A stretch of DNA of 64,000 nucleotides from Lepraria neglecta (taxonomy: Eukaryota > Ascomycota > Lecanoromycetes > Lecanorales > Stereocaulaceae). How positions within the stretch are numbered: position 1 is the stretch's first letter; the number at the start of each line of letters is the position of its first letter. The position numbers and the translations under genes were made by a program. Positions 55,691 through 64,000 of this stretch are shown piece by piece. Location: NCBI GenBank assembly GCA_033220425.1, contig CM065646.1, positions 5,525,501 through 5,589,500 of the forward strand, written 5' to 3'. A model generated the notes under the pieces. It was not told the DNA's origin. It made no database searches and saw only the letters and a program-made list of their open reading frames with translations.

Positions 55691-58536
55691 GTTGTATAGG
55701 GTGTTGGTGGTAGAGGCTTGGGTATTAGGTGTTAAGTACTTGGTGGTTTATATTAAAGTCGCTTGATCCAAGTATGATCTGATTATGAGGACTTTCGAGA
55801 TGGGAAACAGACTGTTGGGTACCTACTCGTAGCGCCCTGTTGGGGGAAGTCCCATGGTCTTAAGAAAAGCATCCATGGTCTCAGTGGGCGTAAATGGACG
55901 TAGCTAGACTTCACCCAAAGGATCCAACAAATCCTACTATGGTGTTCTAGAGTCTAGTGGCTTCTGCCACCAATATGGATTTTATTGAAAAATACCAGAC
56001 TTGAGACGCTAAGGTCTCATGGAGCATGCCTCATTTCGGATCGACAAATCAGCGCGTTAAGCGATTGACCAATGCGGATAGCGTCATGCATCGGATACGA
56101 GTGTTCTAGCCCAGGGCGCCCAGGGTCTCGGCATCGGCACTTTTTGTGAGCGTGTTCGGCAGTCAGTTTTGATGCCTGGGGAAACATGCAGGAACGGACT
56201 GTCACTTTTACAACTTCAACTTGTTGCATTCCAACTTAAAAAAATTGAATCAAGCCTCTCAGTACTGTTGCAGCCCCCATTTACCAACTGGATCAGGGCC
56301 TTTCAGGAAACCAGTGCTTCTTAGATCGGCTATAACCGCTGTAATGAGTTTGCTAATTTGCTAGTGGTAGCGTTGGCTTCATGGCTTGGCGTAGCTAATT
56401 CCCTAAGCTGGACCCTAAGACATGTCGCTTCAGCGCTTGCTCTCGATCCGGCCAAATAACAACGCGCTGAAGCTCTTACTATCTCGTTATCAATTCGGAT
56501 TGATCCGATACCCTTGTACCTTATCTTCTGTGTTAGGATTTCGTTATCGCTTCTTCTAGGGGTGATGATTTTTTTGGTTCCCGACACCGTTTAAACGAAG
56601 CCAAGAGGCTGAGCAAGAAGCCTACGCTTGGGAAGCCTCCAGGCATGTCCATATGATCGTAATCCCAAATGGTAGAAAAGCGTTGATTCAGCTGTTGATC
56701 AATACTCAATAAGTTTAAGTCCTTTGCCCCTGTTATTGACTATCAATTTCCTCTATTATTTGAGAGGTTTTGCAGTCGGTTTCTTATCTCCCGAATCTTA
56801 ACGTAATAGGTATAATTACGTCTTGGCGTACCTGCTTTCCCTGTTTTAGAATTTTAGCACTGAGGCAGAAATTTCGAGTGAGCACTGAAAAACGTTTAGT
56901 TTCCGACGTCGGATAATGCACCTTCGGTGTACGATATTTTATTTCTTAGGAATCCCGTTCCTATTCTGTCGGAACCCCGCGGAAACTAAACCACTTTTGG
57001 AACTTTCCCCCCTAAGATTACGCTGCTAAGAAAACGACTGCGAAACCTCTCAATTGACAGAGCAGATTTTCATTGCCAACAATAGCGAGCTGCATTAGGC
57101 AACGCATACCCCAGACTTTGCGATTGGAGCGCTTTGCGGGACACTACCCGCAAAAGCCGGCAGTCATGTTCCACACGTATTGTCCTTTCCCATCGACGAC
57201 GTCAAAGAAGTTTTCGTATCCTGTATGCATGCAACTGAGTGCGTTTCTAAACCTAGAATTCTTCCAACATAAAGTTTATTTTGCGCAACTGCTAGTCGAA
57301 TTAGCGCTATGCGCACCACTGCACTTACTGCTTTCCCTCAAAATCTGCGTTGATAAGCTTGTTGTGCTGTCAGACTTCGACGTTACGATGGTTCGGATAT
57401 CCAAGGGTCCGGCTCAAGGCGTATGCCTTCGTCGCTTACGCAGAGCAAGCCCCAGTCTTACGAGCATCCACGTGAAAGAATACCTTCTGCTGCCTGATCA
57501 TTCACAAGTCAGGCTTCTTCTTGCTGGACAATAGAGTGAAACAGCGAGCCAACAGTCCGATAGAGAGATTCACAGTTCAACAGAACAACAGGCCCCATTT
57601 CGTCTGACCGGTGACGCCACCTTGCAGCCTGACGGCAGGCCTAATTCAAGCCAACAACGGACAGGAGCTTGTCTGAAGGACACAACGATAAATATCACGA
57701 ACGACCCCCAAATCATTTCAACACCGCTGTGAAACTGCCCGAAGAGAAAAATGCGAAGACATCTATTTCTGCAAGACTTAGGCTATCAAACCCGCCCAAA
57801 TGGTCGCTGAGGATACATACAATATGTGCTCTGAATCATAATCATCCTGAGCTTCAAAGAGTGAAGAGTTCACACACATCAGCTCATGTATACTCTGATT
57901 CCATTGGTCCTGAACTTGAATGGCTCCAGTTCTCCAAATACAACTCTCAAAAATCTTGGGCGTTGAGATTATCATATTTGGAAGGGTACTTGGAAAACCT
58001 TTTTGCCTAATTTGCGCCCCTGTGCACCGCTGAAAGACGTAGAAAACGTGGATAGTGTCATTGACTGGCCACTAAGCCATTAGGGCCCAAAAGCACGGCG
58101 GGATCTTCGGATCAACTGCCCGAAGATACCCTATTTGGCCCTATGTGGAGCCCTAAAGGGTCCTCTTGGCGCCCCATTAGGGGGCGCCTTGGGCGCTATC
58201 ATTACAGATAGTTTGTGTGCAGGTGAGAATGCGTTCGATTTGAGATGGTCTCGACGCTGTTTTACGAGGCCTTCTCACTTGTTTTAGCGCCTGAAACGTG
58301 GAATCGACATTGGTCGGTAATTTCCCAAACGATTCGATCTGTTGTTGGCAAAAAACCGAAATGCTGACTAAGCGCCGTTGCCTGAAATCCTTTGGCCCTG
58401 TCTTCCATTCAGCCTATCTCTACAAATACTATCATCGCTCTTCATGCATCTCAAGCAGTCAAGCTACATAACTCGATTGCATTCGAGTCTTCATGTAAGC
58501 ATCTCTTCACAATAGAAGCTCCGCTGTATTCAAGCA
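55691..58536. other. 2.8-kb gene-poor stretch with an inverted-repeat element
   Basis: Apart from the element at 56760-57053 I see no supported gene. A 153-codon frame (57073-57534) lacks motifs and has odd composition. Near 58085-58200 there are short GC-rich dyads, including GGCGCCCC facing GGGGCGCC, of unknown meaning. Confidence 0.45.
56760..57053. mobile_element. MITE or foldback element with nested inverted repeats
   Basis: The left TTGAGAGGTTTTGCAGTCGG, continuing TTTCTTA, faces the complement of TTGAGAGGTTTCGCAGTCGT, continuing TTTCTTA, at 57020-57053. Similarity extends inward to about 40 bp. A second inverted pair, GTTTAGTTTCCG near 56895 and its complement near 56980, is nested inside. 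The 294-bp whole has no coding capacity. No clear target-site duplication was seen. Confidence 0.65.
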
Positions 58537-59654
58537 ATGCCTCCAAAAATAGAAGACCCTTTCAAGCGGCTGCCGACTGAGACGTTGTTGACGATTATAA
58601 AACTTGTCCCCAATCTTCCATCTCTCTGTCATTTCATACAAGCCTCCACCGCTGCGGCGAAGATCTATAAAGACTGCCCCAGCGAGATTGTGGAAGCCAT
58701 AATTAGCCGACTGCCAGAGCAGCTGCCAAACGAGATCCGCGCTGTGGCCCGAGCTCTTCCCCGTATCTCCAGCAGCGATGATATTGATGATCTGCTCGCA
58801 AGTTTTGGAACCTCACTCAAGCTTGATGATAAGAATCAGGGCCCACTTCCTCGAGACTTTCCATTGTCATCCATCGAAACACTTGTCAACATGGCTCACC
58901 GGATACATCATGTTGCTGCTTCTTTTCTTAGCACGTACATCGATCGTATAAATCAAATACGGCCTATGCGCCTAGCTAATCCAGGATTTGACTTCTCTTA
59001 CAGACCGTCCTTGGATCATCCTGAAGGTCGCCATTACACGCCTCAACAGACGGGGCCCGCAAGTTGGGCTGAAGAACAACGCGTTGTACGTGCATTGTGG
59101 CGCCTGCAACTCTACTACGTTCAACTGTCTAGCTCTGCAGATTCTTTGAGGAGAATTTTGGACGATTCCCAGACAACATCCAGCATATGGGGCGAGCTCA
59201 AGCCCTGGGAAATCTGCGAAATGGGAATGCGTTCATGAGTACCTTGAAGATACCAGAGTCTCATTGCGAGAACATCCTCCTTCCAACCCAGTGGACATCG
59301 ACGCGGCATCGTCTATGTTAACTGATCCTCCGACAGACGAAGACGAGCTCGCACTTGCATGGCATCAACACCCCGAAGCAGCCGGGCGTCAGAGTCCAGC
59401 ACACCACTTCTTCCACGGCTACGGCTTGCGGGACCATGACTCACCCTTGAAGAACTCTTCATGGGAGAGTTTCCAGCGCCTGGGCTTTGCCATATGGGAC
59501 CTTAAGAGAATGTGTACATTGGAACTGATCTGCGTTCCCTCGATAGTAAATGGAGAGCCCTTCAACCCTGATATTGGAAGGAGAATATCCTAGAGTGAAT
59601 GCTGCTTTATCTAGCGCAGCATTGAAGGGAGTTAGCAGGGGGATGAATGAGTAG
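58537..59654 (+). pseudogene. Fungal F-box-like protein gene with frame break(s)
   Basis: The start MPPKIEDPFKRLPTETLLTI resembles an F-box (Leu-Pro-x-Glu-x-Leu-x-x-I). It is followed by a long helical region (ETLVNMAHRIHHVAASFLS, RIRP-type stretch) and EEQRVVRALWRLQLYYVQL, a signature I associate with a large uncharacterised fungal F-box family. The frame to 59238 ends at a TGA just after LKPWEICE, and the family text continues one base out of frame as CVHEYLEDTRVSLREHP through FHGYGLRDHDSPLKNSSWE. A further frame change near 59580 leads to EYPRVNAALSSAALKGV. Most likely a recently broken gene, or one with base-call errors. Confidence 0.6.
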
Positions 59655-60295
59655 GGCATTAAGACGTGATCCAACGCCGGCGTCAGGGAGATCAATGAGG
59701 AGGAGAGTTAATTCGAAAAGGCTTGAAGGTTATTCAAGTTTCGGAGCAACTACATGGGGGAATTTGCATTCTGAAATCTTGTATCGCGAGCATACCACGT
59801 GGAAGCGGCGAAGTAGTGGCAAGCGGAAGGCAGAGCTCCAGTCCAAAGATTCCTCAGGAAAATAACGCAACTGGAACATGTGCATCGTCAGTAGAATGAC
59901 GGATCATTTTGATTATTACTTTTCGGTGATCTGCGCAGTTGAGACATGATTCCACATCATCGGCTTCCGTGCCAAGAGCCTTATGGAAAAAATGGCAAGA
60001 ATTCCGCTCTCGAAATTAAATCACTCAGCAATATGACGCCTCGCCTGTGCGCGACCCCAGTGATTGGAGAATTTCGAAACCTATTGATTCCAAAACAAAC
60101 AATCTATTTGTATTTATAATCATCGTGACTTGGGAATCCTAGCCGGCGGGCTGTTTTCATGGCTAGCCCTCTCCCTACATTGCGACGTGGGTGACCAACC
60201 TATATATTCTTATTTCGCCTGCCATTGACGACCACTCTCTTCTCCATATTTGAAGGTCCTTTGAAAAGACCGTTTCCCGACCTTCGCTTTTCAAG
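59655..60295. other. Intergenic and catalase promoter
   Basis: A TATA-like TATATATTCT at 60201-60210 lies about 90 bp upstream of the catalase ATG, a plausible core promoter. Otherwise nothing is seen. Confidence 0.4.
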
Positions 60296-62553
60296 ATGCT
60301 GAAACTGCTCTTACTTTCACTACTGAGCGCGACCTTCCACGCTCAAGCCCAGATCCCAAAGGTTTGAAAATATGTCTATTCACACAAACATTTGTTAATT
60401 CTGACGTAGCCGAATCAATTGCAAGACGCACGTGTCAACACGGGCGGGCATGTTGAGACCACAGATACGGGAGTTGAAGACAACTCCGCCAACTCCCTAC
60501 GGGCTGGTCCAAGGGGCTACAATCTCCTAGAAGACACCACTGTCCGCAAGAAGATCTTCCACTTCGATCACGAACGCGCACCTGAGCGTGTAGTCCATGC
60601 GCTTGGCCATGGCGCCTATGGGACCTTCGAATCCTACGGTGACTGGAGTAACTTGACTTCGGCGTGCTGGCTCGGGGCTGGAACGAAAAGCGACGTTTTT
60701 ACTCGCTTCTCTGTTGTGGTGGCTAGCAATGGAGGTAGCGAGTCTGGACGTGATACCCATGGTTTTGCTACAAAGATCTACAGTCAATGCGGCAATCACG
60801 ACCTTGTAGGGAATCATGTGCCATCATTCTTCATCAATGATGGCGCGGACTTTCCGGATCTGATTCATGCGGTCAAGTTCGAGGCAGACAAGGGCTTTCC
60901 TACCGGTTCGTTGCCCGGACTTTGTCGCTGACTTTCGGCTAATGAGAGCTTATAGGCGGGTCTGCGCATACCACTGCTTACGACTTTTTCACTCAGCATA
61001 CAGAAGGCACGTTCCAGCTCATGAATGTCCTCTCGGACCTTGGGATACCCCGCGACGTTCGCCACATCAGTGGCAATGGTGTCCACACATTCCGCTTCAT
61101 CAATGCTGCTGGCAAATCGACGCTATTCAAGTGGTACTGGAAGCCCATGCTGGGTCATCGTGCTCTGGTGTACGATGAAGCCACCAAAATCGCCGGAAAG
61201 AACAACAACTTCCAGAGGGTAGACCTGTACAACAATATTGCAGCCGGTATTTACCCGGAATGGGAGTTCCTGGTTCAGCTCTTTCCTGACGATGGAACCT
61301 ACATGTGGAACGGCATCGACCTCGTTGACCCGACCATTGTCATACCATTCGAGATGAACCCTCCAATGACACTCGGGAAAATGACTCTCAACAAGAACCC
61401 TACTAACTTCTTCGCTGAACCGGAATCCATCTCTTTTGCACCCTCGAATGTCGTAAAAGGTATCTCCTTCGTGCCAGACCCACTTCTTCAATGGCGTCTG
61501 ATGTCCTACGACGATACCGCTTCCCACCGCCACAACAGTCCCAATGGCTATCTCTTACCCGTAAACAAGGCTATTGCACCCATCAACAATAACTACCGTG
61601 ATGGATACATGCAGCCTCTCCTCTTCGAAGGCGCTTCAACATCGTCTCCAGACAACGTTGGAGGCGTAATCGGCGCATCACTGAACAACACCGCCAATGG
61701 GACCCTCCCATATACCGGCATTCCTCCAGAAATAGTGGACGGCGCAATCGGTCGTTATCCCAATCTCCACGACTCTTTCGGTCAAGCGCGCACATTCTGG
61801 GCCACCCTAGATAAGTACGCTCAACAGCATACCGTCGATGCCTACCGCTTTGAGCTCGGCCATGTCAGCGACGCAGGCGTCCAGCAACGCTACATCGACA
61901 ATATTCTCAACAAAGTGGACAATTGCCTTGCCCGCCGTGTCGCCATGGGCATCGGAGCCAGCCTTCCGGCCATCGACAGCGGTCCTAGCAACAAGACAAA
62001 CACTACTGCAATTGTCCCCTCTTTCTACCCTCTCGCTCCATCTTTCGAACCCAAGAAAAGCAACGCAGGACTCGTCATCGGCATCCTAGCTGACGATGTC
62101 CGTTTCTCAACCACCAATCTAGCGGACTTGCTACCCATCCTCTCCGCCCAGCAGGTCTCATATGAAGTTGTATCCACACATATCGGGCCTCTAAAGACTG
62201 GCGTCTATTCCAACCAGTCCTTTGTCACTACATCCAGCGTCTTTTACGACGCCATCATCGTCGGCGGTGTAGTCGCCGGCACGAGCAACAGCAGCATTGA
62301 CGCGACAGCCAACCCACTTGCGTTGTTCGAGGTGGAACAGTTCATCCAAGAGGCTTATGGGCATGGGAAGGCTATTGCGGCGTTGGGAACGGGCGTGGCG
62401 ACGTTGCAGGCCATTAATGTTGACGTTGATTCTTCGATTGGGGTATATCAGGGTACTGCTTCGTCGGCCGTGACAGATGTTCTGAATGCGCTTTCTGGGC
62501 CGGTTAGGTTTCCGCAGAGGTTTCCGGTTGATGATCCTAGTATCTGCCTGTGA
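60296..62553 (+). CDS. Secreted large-subunit catalase
   Basis: Three exons: 60296-60361, 60410-60905 and 60956-62553. The introns are 48 and 50 bp (GTTTGA..CGTAG; GTTCGT..TATAG), and the product is 719 residues, the usual size of clade-2 fungal catalases. A signal peptide (MLKLLLLSLLSATFHAQA) fits export. H2O2 is dismuted at a heme. The distal His lies in ERVVHALGHGAYG near residue 85, the distal Asn in LVGNHVPSFF near 157, and the proximal Tyr in RLMSYDDT near 371. The C-terminal flavodoxin-like domain (GLVIGILADDVRFS through the DAIIVGGVVAGT segment) is complete. The active-site context differs somewhat from the usual VHARGAGAHG, so the copy is divergent but has all key residues. Intact. 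Confidence 0.93.
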
Positions 62554-63051
62554 TAAAATCCAAATGTATCTGCAATATGTGTTTTTGGAACGGAGCGCAG
62601 CGTCGAAGATTTGACGGACTAGCTCGTAATCGTGGAGAGGGGATTCAAGGATAGCGCGAATTGATTGCTACTTCGAAGCTTAGACACCAGTCTATAATGA
62701 TACTATTAAATATGTTCTCTCACAAAGGTCTCGATGTTTGGGCAAGTTGAGTCGGGATAGTATCCATCTATAGGCAGACAGCATCCTACTAGCAAATCTT
62801 CCTTTCGTTATACAACAAGGTATATTATGTTATACGTCTTCTCGCCGTTGCTCAGAGTGCGAAACACGACAACGTAATCAACCAATTTGTGCCCAAGATC
62901 GTCCTGGTGCCCCAAGAAGTGTTTAATACATTTTTTGAAATTAAGCCCTGTAGGGCTGACGGTTGAGGGCTGAACCCTTCTAGAACCGTTAACCGCGATA
63001 TCAAATTGACACCAGAGACTCTCGCATCGTTACTATATCCATTCCACAAGA
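62554..63051. other. Intergenic, nothing seen
   Basis: About 500 bp between catalase and CGI121, read in the same direction. It must contain the catalase terminator and the CGI121 promoter. No motif stands out. Confidence 0.4.
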
Positions 63052-63829
63052 ATGGCAGCTCTCCAGACCTTGCATCTAGCTCACCTTCCTCCAGACCTTG
63101 CTGTCCACGTAGCTCTCTACACCGACGTACGAAATGCTTCGTTCCTGCGGGATCAATTGCTTCAAGGGAACCCAGACTTTGAATACGCTCTCGTTGATGC
63201 AAGCGTAGTATGTAACGAAAAATCTCCATTGAAGCAATCTATCAAAATGTACTGATAGCAGCAGTAGATACTTTCAACCACCCATGCCTTAGCAGCAGTC
63301 TTCAGAGCCGCGAATGACCACCTCAAGGGACGATTGAAGAGCAGGAACGTGCATAGCGAAATCGTATTCAGTCTCGGCGCTAACAATAATGTATGCCTTT
63401 GCTCTGTTCTCGATGCCGATAAGTATAGTGTCTCAGAAACTCATGCAAACACTTTTGCAGATAGCGCAATCCCTCCGCACATTCGGAATCACACCCACCA
63501 CCACCAATCTCCTGGCCATTAAGCTCTCTACCGACCCAAGCATCACATCATCGACCATCTCCGAACATCTATCCGCCTCGATACAAGGCATACAGGTTGA
63601 ATTCAACGACGCCAAATTAGCGGGACTAAACAATATAGCGAAGATTCGGAAATTATACAAACTAGGAGGCGTTGGAGAGGAGGGATCAAAGGGGAAACGG
63701 AGACGGAAAGACGGAACTGTCGAAAGCAGCGGCCTTGTGGATGGGACGGCAGCCAAGGATGCTGAAAGGGAAAGGAGGGAACTTGAGGTTGCGATATTGG
63801 GCCTGATGGCTTTGAGGGGCGCGGTATGA
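63052..63829 (+). CDS. cgi121: EKC/KEOPS complex subunit Cgi121
   Basis: Three exons: 63052-63207, 63268-63390 and 63461-63829. The introns are 60 and 70 bp (GTATGT..AGTAG; GTATGC..TGCAG), and the product is 215 residues. Signatures in order are [87 protein letters not shown] and [11 protein letters not shown]. Cgi121 binds the kinase subunit Bud32 and tRNA in the KEOPS complex that makes t6A37 in ANN-decoding tRNAs, and it also affects telomeres. The RNVHSEIVF and IAxSxRxFGI blocks are the family's most conserved parts. The Lys/Arg-rich insert after YKLGG is normal for fungi. Intact. Confidence 0.93.
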
Positions 63830-64000
63830 ATGGTTCCATCTCGGACTGTATCTATCGTCTATCCCAGCGGCGCCAACGACCTCCAGGGAAGCAGCAACTG
63901 CTCTTCCGACGATCTTGCACAATGATTCAAGCGCACTTTTCGGGATAACAACCGAAGATTTGGTCTATCCATCGCGTCTAAGCCATGTCCTTTGGCAAAA
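63830..64000. other. Right edge, no gene supported
   Basis: Too short to judge. Frames here only shadow the end of the CGI121 gene. Confidence 0.4.

Noticed and set aside
57073-57534. 153-codon frame as a gene
   Set aside because: No motif, no convincing start, and atypical composition. Frames of this length occur by chance in 64 kb.
1-64000. CRISPR arrays, rRNA genes, complete tRNA genes
   Set aside because: No regular spaced repeats of CRISPR type and no rRNA signature. The only tRNA-like text is the fragment at 6076-6108.

Overview
The window looks like nuclear DNA of a filamentous ascomycete (Pezizomycotina). The support is the compact multi-exon genes with 44-120 bp introns, fungal-only families (HET, Zn2Cys6 with fungal_trans, DUF3433, secreted large catalase, GHITM-type Bax inhibitor) and base-change patterns that resemble repeat-induced point mutation (RIP). 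A class such as Leotiomycetes is possible, but I cannot establish it from sequence alone.

Layout. 1-7.6 kb: a decayed membrane-protein family member running off the left edge, an intact integral membrane protein (1150-2994), and a decayed HET-domain gene (about 3930-6377) that carries two insertions, a 385-bp repeat and a 253-bp palindrome whose loop is a tRNA 3' half. 7.6-14.1 kb: mostly broken genes: a secreted Cys-rich protein, an F-box protein, and an alcohol dehydrogenase tail fused head-to-head to a membrane-anchored aspartic protease. 15.3-39.9 kb: the healthiest part. It holds a giant ankyrin protein, an M28 peptidase of the glutamate carboxypeptidase II type, an unknown gene, an APH-type kinase, a Zn2Cys6 regulator, a double cNMP-binding/F-box/LRR protein and a mitochondrial GHITM/Bax-inhibitor protein. 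A terminal-inverted-repeat element sits at 29.3-30.3 kb. 40-45 kb: two decayed methyltransferases and a decayed small membrane protein, perhaps remains of a secondary-metabolite locus. 45.5-55 kb: the second 385-bp repeat copy, an SRPK-like kinase, decayed DUF3433 and membrane-protein genes, a MITE-like element, and a second decayed HET gene. 55-64 kb: a small secreted 10-cysteine protein, another inverted-repeat element, a decayed F-box-like gene, a secreted catalase, and the KEOPS subunit gene CGI121.

The strongest theme is a contrast. Intact housekeeping or signalling genes alternate with stretches of accessory genes (HET, F-box, methyltransferases, membrane families) that carry in-frame stops, often where Gln would fit, together with single-base frame breaks and dispersed repeats. 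I found one RIP-like pair of repeats, one insertion with a clear target-site duplication, one repeat family in three copies and two more short inverted-repeat elements. No operon logic applies. The genes look independent apart from the possible methyltransferase pair. All intron positions are my reading of splice consensus and frame, without transcript evidence.
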